NCBI GenBank assembly: GCA_009599575.1
Contig: VWND01000064.1
Coordinates: 620,001-684,000 of the forward strand
DNA: 64,000 bases
Direction: 5' to 3'
Source: Blumeriella jaapii
Taxonomy: Eukaryota; Ascomycota; Leotiomycetes; Helotiales; Drepanopezizaceae
Shown here: positions 11,211-25,040 of the stretch, in pieces
Numbering within the stretch: the stretch's first letter is position 1
How the letters are laid out: every line of letters begins with the position of its first letter
The notes under the pieces: generated by a model
Seen by the model: only the letters and a program-made list of their open reading frames with translations
Databases searched by the model: none
What the model was told of the DNA's origin: nothing
Made by a program: the position numbers and the translations under genes

Positions 11211-12007
11211 ATGCCAAAATGTAAGCCTCTCATTCGTGATTCCAACAGTATCTGCTAACTTCTGTTCATAGTCTTCTGTACGTTGACCCCGGCGCGATCT
11301 CCTAGACCCCCTCGAACATGCGGCAGCTCCAAGCCCACGACTGACACTTCCCAGGCGACTACTGCGATGTGTACCTTACACACGACTCCATGAGTGTCCG
11401 AAAGGCTCATAACAGTGGTCGGAACCATCTGCGAAACGTAGTCGATTACTACCAGCGTGCGTCCTCCTTCTCACATCAAATCGTAAACCTGCTGACCTAG
11501 GCTCTAGAAATCGGCCACGAGAAAGCGCAATCTGTCATCGACTCTATCACCTCATCTTACGCCGCTGAAGGGCAATCCTCATCGAATCCCATGCTTGGCC
11601 AAAATCCAGGCGTTCATGCTCCTCCCCCGCCGTTCCCATTTCCCGGAGGTACGAGAAAACCATTCCCAAGGATGTCAGACACGAGCTAATGATACGCAAA
11701 AGGTGTTCCACCGCCACCCTTCGGCATGCCCGGTCTTCCTGGTATGCCCCCAATGCCAGGCATGCCTGGCATGCCACCTCCGCATGGATTGATACCTCCT
11801 CCAGGCGGTCGCGGAATGCCTCTGCCTCCCTTCCCGGGCGGGCTTCCATTCCCTCCTCCCGGTGGACTCCCTCCTAACTTTCAATTTCCTCCTCCTGGAG
11901 GCCTGCCGCCCAATTTCCAGTTCCCGCCCTTGCCTCAGGGTATGAGTGGTCCACCTGGAGGACTACCCGGAGGACACCAGGGACCGCCCGGTGGTGATAG
12001 ACGATGA
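11211..12007 (+). CDS. YHC1: U1 snRNP protein C (U1-C)
   Basis: Zinc-finger protein of the U1 snRNP that stabilises pairing of U1 snRNA with 5' splice sites. Exons are 11211..11220, 11272..11277, 11355..11456, 11508..11648 and 11703..12007, giving 187 residues. The second exon is only 6 nt (TCTTCT), needed to give the conserved start [17 protein letters not shown]. Skipping it keeps the frame but deletes both phenylalanines. The C2H2 U1-type finger is C6, C9 and the paired histidines in KAHNSGRNH, followed by the conserved helix [12 protein letters not shown]. The C-terminal half is Pro/Gly/Met-rich, typical of U1-C, and contains a local duplication ([11 protein letters not shown] twice). Introns are 51, 77, 51 and 54 nt, all GT-AG. 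It shares its promoter region with ERV25. Confidence 0.93.
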
Positions 12008-12689
12008 GTCCAAGTCTGGACGATTTAATAGAAGCTTGGAGATACGAGGAAAATCTGGCGCATGGCGTTCGAAGATCAACAAGGCGTCGGGGAAAATTGT
12101 AAAATTACGAGGCCTCACAGATGAGTTGTTTCCCGGGCCTAGAAATGCTTTCGAAGTATTGATTCTACGGCAAATTTTAGTGCCGAATCCTTCAAAATCC
12201 GCAGAATCTATTCTTTCATTGTTTAGATTTAGTCTTCAAGAATCACAGATTGTGTAAAATCAATTTCCTCGGTTCGGAAGGTTCGAGAATTTGGAATTCT
12301 AATTTACAAATGGATGTTGACCAAATATAAAATTTTCTTCGTGTTTAGTTTTCCAAGAAATTTCGGTGTGGTTTTTTGAATCCCCTGCTTGTACCTGTCA
12401 ATTTCACTTCGATGCATCAAGCCTCGAGTTTACAAGTAAAAGAACCTATCTTTGATCCATCGGAGTGGAGAATGCTGCAAGTAGCACGGGTTATGCATCA
12501 GTCCTGGACCCCGTATGGGGCCCGTATGGGGAAAAATGAACCTTGAAGAAGACTGGTGAGAAACGATCTCATCTGAGGATAGAGGGATTCGGAATGATTC
12601 TGAGATGGGCTTATGTAAAGCTAATTGGCGACGCGGGAACTCATAGCAGCTCCGGCGCTCAGAGAGCGCTAGGGGTGTTTGTACGATGC

Positions 12690-12739
12690 ACAGTACAGTA
12701 CTGTACTACCATAGTACAGTACATACATCGTACTGTACG
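12690..12739. repeat. GTAC-palindrome cluster
   Basis: Overlapping copies of ACAGTACTGTAC and its variants. The segment can fold back on itself because TACAGTAC and GTACTGTA are mutual complements. It is one of many similar clusters in the window, all intergenic. Confidence 0.85.
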
Positions 12740-14270
12740 TAAGGCTGACGGGGTTGAAGTGGGGTGGGAGAGAAGACTTGCAGTACACAGTACAGTACCA
12801 TGCATCGACGCGCCAGTGAATCCAATATTGTGGAAGTTGAAACTTGAAAGTAGACCATTGATATGGAAGAAAGCCGGTAGCAAAGCTGAATTCGACGACA
12901 CGTCAATTCCCGTCGATGTAAAATGTTAGGATACGAAGAGGCCAATCTCTGTAGCTGTGATGCCGTGCGGTTGGAGAATCGTCTCGGGGATGTGCACCCT
13001 CTGTGTAACCTGTGCGTACAGAGTGTACGAGCAAGACCAGCAGGTCCAATCAGCCGAGGACGGGATGTCTTCGAAGCACATATGATTCCGGTCACGTGAC
13101 CGGGACCCGACAGTTCGTTTTCATTTCATCGTTCTCGGGCGATCTGCCCCTCACTGGGACCATTTCTGGAACAAGGCGACTGGCCGTCTGTTATAACATA
13201 TCGGAGTACTATGTACACAGTACGATGAGTACGTCGTGATCGGCCGACATTTTTGTTCGTGGTCTTCTTCTCGCAAGTTCGCGACGTGGCGTCGACCGAA
13301 ACTAGTGGACGTTGTTCTTACTCGGTAGATGGTGAGGCGGCAAGGTTCCTTTGTTCCGCCAGAAACTTATTTGTTGGTAAAGATATGCTGTCGGCTTCCA
13401 AATTGCGAGAACATGCAAGCAGGAAACTGGGATATTTGTCCTCTTCTTCAAGGAAGGTTGAAAAGCCGGCGGGCTGGTGGAGCTTAGAAGACGAAATCAG
13501 TGGAATTTGTCAGTGGAAGAAAAAGAGGCCATAACAGCAGTTTCGGGGTGAAGAAGCCTGCATAGTTAGGGTCGTTAGCCAAGGTATGGTAAAACCACGA
13601 AGAAGGTTCAAGCGGCATCACGCAAAAGCGGCAGTTCCACGATGCTCCATGTTTGCTCCCCATGGTACAGTACATACTGTATCTATCTGTGATGGCGTGA
13701 AGTAAGTACTGTACGCAGCACTTGCACATACCTGGTTCGGCAGACCTTCTCCGACGATCAATCTGTGCACTCGGTACTGTATGTATGTATGTAGGTCTCT
13801 TGACTACCTGGCTGTCGCACGTTCATGGAAAAGAAGGGCCACCCTAACGGACACTCTCCTCGAGCTCGGAAATGCCCAAGAGTCGGAAGGTCAAACGACC
13901 CCGGCTGGTGCATGAGGGGTTTCGACATCGGTAGCGGGGAGAAGAAGAAGGAAGATGCTGGTGGCACCACAAACAGTGAAGATTGGGTTGGTCGAGTGTG
14001 GTTGGTTGGGTGAGGGTTCTCTGCACGAAGAAAAAAAAAGGCGACAAAGGCTTAAAACCACACCCCCGGGCCCCACCCTTTCCTCCGCCTATCAATGGCG
14101 GCCGCTCGGCTGCCGCCCAAGCGATTTCAGCTCACCTCCGACCTGCGCCCGCTTTAAAAACTCCCGAGCTCGCCCTCCCTTCCACGGCGGGGCTTCACTT
14201 TCTCAACACCGCACAACACCACCTCCTCCGCTGCCACCGCTTGCTTCTTTTCGGCTCTCTCTCCATACCA

Positions 14271-14275
14271 TTATC
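14271..14275 (-). promoter_or_regulatory. Possible GATA-factor (AreA/NIT2) site before glutamine synthetase
   Basis: TTATC on the plus strand (GATAA on the minus strand) lies 26 bp before the glutamine synthetase ATG. Nitrogen GATA factors bind HGATAR in fungi, but this is a short word and a single copy, so the call is weak. Confidence 0.2.
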
Positions 14276-14300
14276 ACAGACACTTCCCCCCACCGCAATC

Positions 14301-15689
14301 ATGGCCTCCTCCTCTACCGTGTCGTACACGGCCAACGTGAGCGAGCGCGTCCCCGCACCGTGACCCCGCGATGTATGGCCAGGCTGACAATGGGGTACCC
14401 AGCTGCTGAAGTACATGTCCCTTGACCAGAAGGGAAGTGCAATGGCCGAGTGAGTCATCAGAAAGCGGATTGCGCGACATGCTGGCATACTGAACCATGG
14501 GACAGGTACATCTGGATTGACTCCACCGGCGGTGTTCGTTCCAAGTCCAAGGTGAGTAAGCACACTTCCGTCCGGCCCCGGCACCGGCTGCTGAACAATT
14601 TCGACGGTCTCTAACACCTACGTCTTGTAGACCCTGACCCAGATCCCGGAGAGCGGCGAGTTCAAGGTCGAGGACCTCCCTGAGTGGAACTTTGATGGCT
14701 CGTCGACTGGCCAAGCCCCCGGCGACAACTCCGACGTCTACCTCCGCCCCGTGGCCCTTTACCCTGATCCATTCCGCGGTGCCCCTAACATCTTGGTCAT
14801 TACCGAGTGCTGGGACCCCGATGGAACCCCAAACAAGTTCAACTACCGCCATGAGGCTGCCAAGCTCATGGAGGCTCACAAGTCGCACAAGCCATGGTTC
14901 GGTCTCGAGCAAGAGTACACCCTTCTCGACCAATTCGACCAACCATACGGCTGGCCGCGCGGCGGGTTTCCCGGACCACAGGGCCCTTACTACTGTGGTG
15001 TTGGTACAGGCAAGGTCTACTGCAGAGACATTGTCGAGGCTCACTACAAGGCCTGCCTATTCGCCGGTGTAAAGATCTCAGGTACCAATGCCGAGGTCAT
15101 GCCAGCCCAATGGGAGTTCCAGGTCGGCCCGTGTGAGGGTATTGAGCGTGAGTCGTGCACCAGTTCGCCTGCCGGTCCTCAACTAATCGAATGCAGTGGG
15201 TGATCAACTCTGGCTCGCTCGTTTCCTTCTCGCCCGAATTGCTGAGGAGTTCGGCGCCAAGATCTCTCTCCACCCCAAGCCAATCCCAGGTGACTGGAAC
15301 GGGGCTGGGCTGCACAGCAACTTCTCTAGTGAGGAGATGCGAAAGCCAGGGGGTATGAAGCACATCGAGGCTGCTATCAAGAAGCTCGAAGGCCGCCACA
15401 AGGAGCACATTGCCGTTTACGGAGAGGACAACACTATGCGTCTTACGGGCAGACACGAGACTGGTAGCATCGATAGCTTCACTTACGGCATCGCTAACCG
15501 TGGTTGCTCTATCCGCATTCCTAGAGAATGTGCCCACAAGGGATACGGCTATTTTGAGGATCGACGGCCAGCTTCCAATGCTGATCCTTACCAGATCACC
15601 GGTATTTTGATGGAGACTGTAAGTCTATCGCACCCATGCTTCTCTATCCTATGCTAACAGTGCTTTAGATCTTCGGTGCGGTAGAATAA
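14301..15689 (+). CDS. glnA: Glutamine synthetase
   Basis: Cytosolic GSII-type enzyme that makes glutamine from glutamate, ammonia and ATP; the central ammonium-assimilation step. Six exons (14301..14336, 14403..14449, 14506..14551, 14631..15147, 15197..15618, 15669..15689) give 362 residues, the usual fungal length. The first exons rebuild [25 protein letters not shown]. The beta-grasp signature YIWIDSTGG... FDGSSTGQA, the ATP-binding region ([17 protein letters not shown]) and the active-site stretch around [10 protein letters not shown] and [11 protein letters not shown] are all present. The tiny last exon encodes IFGAVE. Introns are 48-79 nt with good ends. One junction (15147/15197) encodes Leu where many homologues have Met, a conservative change. 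Confidence 0.96.
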
Positions 15690-16147
15690 GCGCGAGATTT
15701 GCAATTGGTTTTTGGTCGGCCGGTTGGTCATTCGGAGCGTGCGTACAGAACTGGCGTGGTTCTCTCGGATTTGCGCGTCCTGAGTTCAATCTTTTGATTC
15801 AACGGCGATCGATCGTTTCTTGCCTGGGTTCTAGCTTTCTAGAGTCCCAGTGTACGGCGAGGACGAAATTTCAAACTCACAAGGATTTACCTCTGCATTA
15901 GCTACGTGTCGTATCTCATCATGGTCTACAGTTTAACAGCTGGTAGTGTGATGTCTAATCAGAGTAAATTCGCAAGTTTTGTGTAGACGATTGTTGCATT
16001 GGAAATGATTAGCGTGCTCAGCCTGTTCAGCCTTGCGTGTTTGAGATCAACCATGACGTGCATGGACCTCGAAATTCGAACGGTCAAAGCTCCCATATAA
16101 CCCTGAGCTCAAGACATGATTTTCCACACAACCTAGCACACAATACA
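15690..16147. other. Intergenic region after glutamine synthetase
   Basis: Tandem-oriented spacer of about 460 bp. It should hold the glutamine synthetase 3' UTR and the promoter of the next gene. I see nothing else. Confidence 0.5.
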
Positions 16148-17019
16148 ATGCTTTTCACATCACTTCCCCGCGCAGCGCTACGCTGCTCAACCAAATCATC
16201 ATTTCGATCAATCTCAACACTACAGTCAAATCCTCATATTGTAAGCCACGCTTCTCCCAACTGATTCGTAGTCAACGCAGACCAACAAGCTAACGCTCCT
16301 TCATAGTATGTCTTTCCAGCGCCCACATCTCCCCAAGCACACATCCTCTCATTTCTCCCGACGGAACCGCCCACGCAGTCTCTAGCCATAGGCACCACGA
16401 CTGCCCTCCCTCCTACCCCCTCCTCCGTCACCGAGAACCCGCACTTTATGCGCATTCTCTACGACGTCCTCCGTCTTCACGCGACCTCCGACCCCTTCAT
16501 TCAGAGCCAAGCCGCGGCCTTCGCCTCGTCCTCCGGCTCTGCTCTAGGCTCAGGTGGCATGTTCTTTCCCCGACAGCAACAGCACAAAGGCGGTGGAGAT
16601 GCCGCGAAGCGAAGACAAGCAGGAGATGGTGCGGGCGGTGCTAGTTCTCAAGGGGGCGCGGGAGGCGGAGGGAGGGGAGGCTGGGTACATGTTGGTGATC
16701 TGCGGGCGCCGCCCGACTACGGGCGGATTGCCTGGCCAGAGGACATTTTTGGGAGTCTGGAGGTTGACGGGCGGGGGGAGTTTGTGCAAGGGGAGGGGGA
16801 AGTGAGAGGGAATTGGCAGGAGAGTGGGACGTATAGAGTCATCACGAGAGAGGGAATGTGAGTCCTGTCCCTATTGTTCTGGTTATAGAAATGGCACTGG
16901 GTAGAGTCGAGAGTTCGGAGATGGAGAGCTGACTTGCCCTTAGCTTGGGTTTGAGTGATTTTCTGCGAGGGAAATTGGTAGAGAGGTTGCAGGAGGAAGA
17001 GAAGAAGGCTTCAGGATGA
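16148..17019 (+). CDS. Conserved-looking hypothetical protein, probably mitochondrial
   Basis: I do not recognise a named family. Three exons (16148..16240, 16307..16857, 16944..17019) give 239 residues, with GT-AG introns of 66 and 86 nt. The N-terminus MLFTSLPRAALRCSTKSSFR is rich in Arg and Ser with no acidic residues, as in a mitochondrial presequence. The middle contains VTENPHFMRILYDVLRLHA, then a low-complexity Gly/Ser/Gln stretch. The most ordered segment is GRGGWVHVGDLRAPPDYGRIAWPEDIFGSLEVDG, followed by ESGTYRVITREGILGLSDFLREGK-type sequence and a Lys/Glu-rich end. The consistent frame across two clean introns makes it a real gene, but function is unknown. Confidence 0.75.
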
Positions 17020-18245
17020 CGAACAGGAAGAAGAGCTAGGAACGGGCCCGCGACAAGTCGAGACTATTCGGCTTGGTGAAGCACATGAGACACTTCATCT
17101 GAACACGATGTACGCTATTTCGTCGCCCGCGCCGACCTCACCAGCAACAAGCTACGGAAACGTGCAGAGCCTCTGTGGAATCTTCTACGGGAGATACTTG
17201 AAGAGCACAGGTGTCTCTTGCGTGTCTGCTGGCCACGAAGCACAGACCGTGCGGAAATGTTACACTGAAGGATCTTGTCATACCTGGCCGAGCTGAATTT
17301 CGAGGACGGCAACGTCAGTCTGCATGCAGAGTTCAGTTGTCCCCATCCAGACAGTGGGTGAGGGGGTTCTGACCAGGGGACTTGTGCTGACACGCATGAC
17401 TGCTGTAAATCATAATGGTTTTGACGAAGTGTACGGTCATTACGTTTCTGGCCTCGGTGTCACTTACGAGTAGACGGCGGTCTAGATTCAGGCGGTACTT
17501 TCTCTTACAGTACATACCTACTTTTCAATGCTTGCTTTCACCCTGGGGATCAGATGCCCAATATGGATGGCCAGTGCTTGGGATGATGCTGGAACATGAT
17601 ATATCACTAGACGACCAGAACACACCTGGGCCCTGCTCCTCTCCCCTTCACCCTGCATGAACAACAGCTCACGGAATGCACTGCTTTATTGAACTTTACA
17701 TTCGTTCTCCTCGTGATTCCTGGCAAGTCGGTCATGGAAGGAACTCTAGAACATCCCCTAGTGTAGGTCTCTTCCACATCCCTATTCTTACATGGAAATA
17801 CGCAACCGCTGTCGATATCTGGGCACAACTGAGTTACCGCTCCTCTTACTTGCTCTGTACGCGTGCCCATTTTCCTTCCCCTCAAGTCCAGTCAAGGTTG
17901 GGGTCCACCATCTCGGGGTCGTGAAAAGCTGCTCCTCCGTTCGACTGATAGCGTGGCCCGGTGTTCTGTACTGTATCTCGGTGGCACCATCACCGCGTCT
18001 GAACGTTTCCAGCATCATCAGTCACACGAAGGTATCAAGACTGCTCGCTGCTCCGGGGATTCACTTTGCAGCATGCCTGCAATAGTTCCATGAAGATCAT
18101 CACCAACTGCTGGCACATTCACGTCACCGCCCTCAGCTGTTGAAGCTCCCGCCCGCATTGGTGGGGCACTCACTGCCTGACGTCCCTCCTGCCACTCCAC
18201 CTCCCTCCCAACCTCAACCTCCAAATCCGCAACAACGAATCCGCG
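17020..18245. other. Intergenic region upstream of SNF1
   Basis: About 1.2 kb without a supported gene. Small open frames here lack conserved features. It presumably holds the SNF1 promoter; the last 100 bp are CT/CA-rich. Confidence 0.5.
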
Positions 18246-20780
<2,535 letters not shown>

Positions 20781-21697
20781 GCGCCTCGGAAAGTCAACAC
20801 GCCAGCTCCTTTCTTTCGCAATTGATTTTCCTTGCTATGTTTGCGACGAGAGGAAGAATCGGGCAGCGAAGGGCTGTGCGATAGCACCTATGCGAGTCTG
20901 TATTGGGACGGAGGTTGCGTATTGGCATAATCATAACACACGATGGTGTCAACGGACCGCCACATGCCTACGACATGAACGAACATTGCTGATGATGTTT
21001 GTGGGGCGATTCTACAAAGTGGCCTTGTTCATCAAATTGCGAGCGAGGCGTTGCCGTGTCGGCTAAATGGGCCAAAATGCTTCCAAGGAAAGCTGGTCTA
21101 GGCACTTTGCCTTCTCGTTTTTCTCCCGAAATCCCTTCCCTTCTTTTTGACTCCGGACCTGGTGCTGCTTTTTGTTTAGTGCATATTGAGGCCGGCTATT
21201 TCCTGCGTCTGCATTTGCATCTGCATTTGCATTATATGAGAGATGTATTTGAGGAGTGGGGGGTGGGGGTGGTGCGCGCAGGAGGGAGGTTTGAAGAATC
21301 TCGGGATGGGAAGCTTCACTCTTTGCATTTTGTTGGCGATGGAACGTATGATTGTTGTTGTGTTTTATGTAGAACGGTTCGGCGGGGGTCGGGCTGGGCA
21401 TGGCACGGATTTCATGGGATGAGATGTGATGGCATAGCATGGCGTGGGTTGGGATGAGATGAGATGGGGGGATTGAGGTAGTGGAATGGGATGGTAATGC
21501 GCTTTGAAGCGCGTGCGCCGCTGTGCTATTTCGTGGATTCTCTACATTACATATATACAATGCACCGCACTCAAACCGTTACCCGCTTCTTGTTCACTTG
21601 CTCGTGTGTATGTATGTGCTGTAGGTACCATACACACACACACACATACAGCAGGGCACCAACTTACTGCACATCGAAAGCGTTCGCGGCTTCCTGT

Positions 21698-21724
21698 TAC
21701 AGTACTGTACTGTACTGTACTGTA
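21698..21724. repeat. GTAC-palindrome cluster
   Basis: TACAGTACTGTACTGTACTG followed by TACTGTA. Pure tandem (GTACT)n-like core flanked by complementary ends; can form a cruciform. Confidence 0.9.
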
Positions 21725-21972
21725 TGTAGGTCTTTCTCGCTTAACGTGTCCGCGGAGTGGGGCGAGTCAACAGACAGACAGACGAAAAAGGAGATGGCGT
21801 GTTCACAATACGCTTTTACACCCCTTTCGCACAGAGAGAAGGAGAGCCAGGCTAAGCTAGATCTGTACCGGCCGGGCAGGGCCGGGCAGGGCAAGGGCGG
21901 GAGGTGGGGGGGGAGAGCTCTGTCTGAGTCGGAGGGAGAGTCTTGGTGGAGTCCAGACAGGCATGGATGCAC

Positions 21973-22088
21973 GTAAGTAATAGTAGGTAAGTAAGTAAGT
22001 AAGTAAGTAAGTAAGGAAGTAAGGAAGGAAAGAAGGAAGTAAGTAAGTAAGTAAGTATGTAAGTAAGCAAGTAAGTAAGTGAGTAATA
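21973..22088. repeat. (GTAA)n tetranucleotide microsatellite
   Basis: About 115 bp of GTAA units with interspersed GGAA and GAAA variants. It is imperfect, so expansion is not recent throughout. Confidence 0.95.
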
Positions 22089-22309
22089 AGGGATGGACGG
22101 CCGAGGCCTGGATCGGATCCGTTCCGCGCGAGGGCATGCAGGCTGTCGCGTGCGTACTGTCCATCCGTTCTCCTGTGCTGTATGTGCTGCTGGTTGTGGG
22201 CGGTGGTGGGAGGTAGGTAGGTAGGTACCTCTACGCTCGTGCGACATGGGGTTCCTGCTATGCAAGTACGCGTAGACCCCCGGAAAAGAGAGAGAGGGAG
22301 AAGAGGAAA

Positions 22310-22337
22310 AGGGAGGGGGAGGGGGAGGGGGAGGGGG
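22310..22337. repeat. (GGGGGA)n purine tract
   Basis: Four to five G-rich hexamer units on the plus strand after a GA-rich stretch, with runs of five G that could form a G-quadruplex. Confidence 0.85.
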
Positions 22338-22720
22338 CGCTTCTTTGCCTTCCGATCTTCTAGATCTCTGATGGAGATTGGGTGGGTGGTAGTGCTGGTA
22401 TTGGTATTAAGTGACAGTGTCACACTGCCTGCCGAATGCGTGGCGTGGCGTGGCGTTGCGTTGCGTCTCGTTCTACCCACCAGACCGCGGACGCAGGGCA
22501 AAGGGGAAAAGCCGGCGACGACAAACGGTCATTCATCTATCCGCCTTTCCTTCCTTCCATTTCACCTCGATCATGTCGCTCTTATTTCCCAATCAGCTCT
22601 AACTCCGTCTCTCCCCATACTGATACCCAATCCATGCTCACACCCGTAACTCACACCCGGACTCATACCCGTAACTCACACCCGGACCCATACCCGTACT
22701 CATACAAACCACCCCCCATT

Positions 22721-24246
22721 TCATCTCCCCGCCCGCGCCGCCCCCTTCTCATCCATCGGCGGCGCATCCACATCCGTCACGCCGCTGAACTCCCTCGGCG
22801 GCCTCTCGGCATCCGTGGGCGACAGGTTCTCCGCCATGGCATCCTCGTAGCTGGGCGGCACGTCATCGAGGGCCGGCGCGCCGGGCGTGCCGAGCTGAGC
22901 CGGGTAGGCTGGGTCCTGGGGGCGCGCGGGCACGGGTGGGCGCGCTGCTGACGTGGCGACGGCGGCGGGTTGGGAGACGATGGCGTCGAGGAGGGCGGCG
23001 GGCGGGTGGATGCCGGAGTAGATGTCAACTTGGAAGCGGAGGGGGAGGGTGATGGTTTGGGGCTGGAATGGACGTTAGCTTCTTCCAACGTAGAGTTGTT
23101 TACATATATAGAAAGAGTGGTAACTTGCCTGGATATCGCCCGGAACCCCATACCCCAAACCCACTCTCACTTCCAGCTCATACCTCCTCGCCAGGTTACA
23201 GGTCACGAACGAAGGCGCTACCGTGTTGGGCAGCGGTATCCGATCCCACGGCGCGCTGTCAATCACCGACTCCGTCCGCAGCGCGTCCGTCGGGCTGCCT
23301 ACCGGTATCGACAGTCCCGTCAAGGTCATCAAGTTCCACGTGCTCGTGTCCGTCCGGGAGACATCCAGCGCCCTGAGCACCGTAAAGCCAAACAGCTGCA
23401 CCTGCAGCGAGACCAGAAACACCTGTTCCGGGCTCTCGTTCAATTTCCGCACGATCAGTCGTAACGGCAGCGGCTCATGGCACGTCAAGATGGCCGGAGA
23501 CGGCAGTCTCGCATCGATCTCGCCCTGGGCGCCGTGTCTGATAATGGCGTCGGCTTCTTCGAGAAGATCGACCCCTTCCGCACGCTGCCCGCCAACCCAG
23601 CCTGGAACTGAAAGGGGCGCCGCGCGAAACTCTCATTCGTCGTCTTCGGCGGCCTGGGCGGCTCGATAGGCATAAAGCGGAAGCCAATCGCCGACCGTCT
23701 GTTCTCCTTGAACAGAGACGGCCGCTGCACCGTCACCTTGACATAGTATCTGATCTCGGCCTCGCCCGGGAAGCCGGTGAGCGAAGGTGGCAATGTCCGC
23801 TTGACGTGGATGTACTGCATCTGCGCCAAACCTCCCAGGCCGAAGCCACCGCCGAGACCCAGACCTCCGATCTGCTGCGGATCCGCGCAGCCGTTGTTGA
23901 AGGGGATCTTCATGCGGAACGGGTACTCGTGGCGCCCGGCTCGCAACGTGTAGGCCTGGCCCATGGTACCCACGCCCTGCGCGACGTTGGGAAAGACCTG
24001 CGAGACTTTGTACAGGATCTTGTGGTTCTCCTCCGCGACGCCGTCTCTCCGGTTCCGCTGCGTGTAGAGCTGCGCGTTCGGCACGTTCATGGGGCGTATC
24101 AGCAGCGTCCTGCTCTCGCCCTCCAGCTTGACGACGACGGCCGAGACATTCTCGTCGCTGCCGAGACTGAGGATGACCCGGCCGCTGATGTAGTCGAGGT
24201 TCGTGTAGAAGGCATGCGGGTCGTCGAGCTGGATGCGGACCGACAT
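22721..24246 (-). CDS. Alpha-arrestin (ART family) with PPxY motif; frame problem inside
   Basis: Ubiquitin-ligase adaptor of the alpha-arrestin type: such proteins bring HECT ligases (Rsp5/HulA) to plasma-membrane transporters. The N-terminal arrestin domain starts MSVRIQLDDPHAFYTNLDYISGRV. The C-terminal arrestin domain contains DARLPSPAILTCHEPLPLR. A PPSYEDAM motif near the C-terminus is the expected WW-domain ligand. The last intron (23063..23128, 66 nt) uses a GC donor (CAG|GCAAGT). Between residues ~220 and ~245 the frame changes by one base. Either a 59-nt intron (23525..23583, weak donor GTGCGG, 466 residues) is spliced, or one base is missing near 23527..23529 (486 residues). The sequence before the shift (RKGSIFSKKPTPLSDTAP) looks like genuine linker, which favours the second option. 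The gene lies between a sugar-type transporter and SNF1. Confidence 0.85.
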
Positions 24247-25040
24247 CTTTCGCGGCTCCGAGGGGGATTAGGTGGAAGCGACCATGGATTGCAGATCATG
24301 AGGGACCCTGCTGGTATGATGTGTGTTGGTGTGTATGTACGTAGGTACAGTATGTATGTATGTATGTATGTATGTTTGTTTGTTTCGTAGGTAGTTTCCA
24401 GCTGATCGCTTCAGGCGCATGAGTTTCTGATCGGCCGGGGGCACGACTCCGCCTCGGTGAATCGCAGTGGCTGGAAGGCGTACGCACGCTTTCTGGCGCA
24501 GGACGAATCGGAAGAGGCGGAAGACAGTTAGGTGTGTATTTAGGTAGGTATTGCAATCATGCCGTCGGCGATTTCCAGTGCGCGGTGTGGGGTGATGAGT
24601 GAGGGGAGAATAGGACGGACGTTGACGAAGGTCTCCCGGTAGTGTCATGCCCAGCCTTGGGGGAGGGGCACGTTACAGTATTGTTGCAAGCATGTTATGT
24701 ACTTCCAACAATGTCTATTCGATAACTGTATTTCGTACTAACAGGATACAGCATTTCACTTGCGCTCTATGGTCTTCACCAAGTAACAGATTCAGTCTGA
24801 TTTCACTCCTGGCCTCAGCTGTTCAGGACTGGAGGGTTCACGCTTGCATCTTGGGCCAAGTCAAGAAGACATTGCTGTCAAAACACTGCACTTACTATCT
24901 ATGACCAAGAACATAAGCCATACTCCAAGAGCATGGAGGGTATCCAAAAGGAGAAAAAAAAAAGTAAAAAAGAAAAGATAAGCTCCAACTTTTCACACTT
25001 CCATCGCCACCTCTCTCCCCATCCACATCATTCAAAGCAT
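24247..25040. other. Spacer between the transporter 3' end and the arrestin start
   Basis: About 790 bp. It should contain the arrestin promoter (left part) and the transporter 3' UTR (right part). A GTAT microsatellite lies at 24350..24386. No gene seen. Confidence 0.55.
24350..24386. repeat. (GTAT)n / (GTTT)n microsatellite
   Basis: About seven GTAT units followed by GTTT units, roughly 100 bp upstream of the arrestin start codon, right after a ACAGTATG word. Confidence 0.9.

Larger units (their letters stand above)
12008..14300. other. 2.3-kb intergenic region with GTAC-palindrome clusters
   Basis: No gene is supported. The first 400 bp are AT-rich. Self-complementary GTAC/CAGTACTG clusters occur at 12690..12739, 12781..12799, 13664..13682 and 13705..13714. 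The last 200 bp are CT-rich, as expected for the 5' UTR and promoter of the glutamine synthetase gene. Confidence 0.5.
20781..22720. other. Convergent 1.9-kb spacer rich in microsatellites
   Basis: No gene supported between SNF1 and the arrestin gene. Repeats seen: (CATTTG)-like words at 21212..21233, GGGATGAGAT-type words near 21415..21490, an (ACACAC) run at 21633..21646, a GTAC-palindrome run, a long GTAA tract and a GGGGGA tract (listed separately). Confidence 0.6.

Noticed and set aside
12543..12929. 128-codon plus-strand frame after the U1-C gene
   Set aside because: It runs straight through a GTAC-palindrome cluster and has no conserved sequence; treated as chance.
21973..22088. GTAA tract as a possible CRISPR-like or telomeric repeat
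   Set aside because: Four-base unit without spacers and not a TTAGGG-type telomere repeat; a plain microsatellite.
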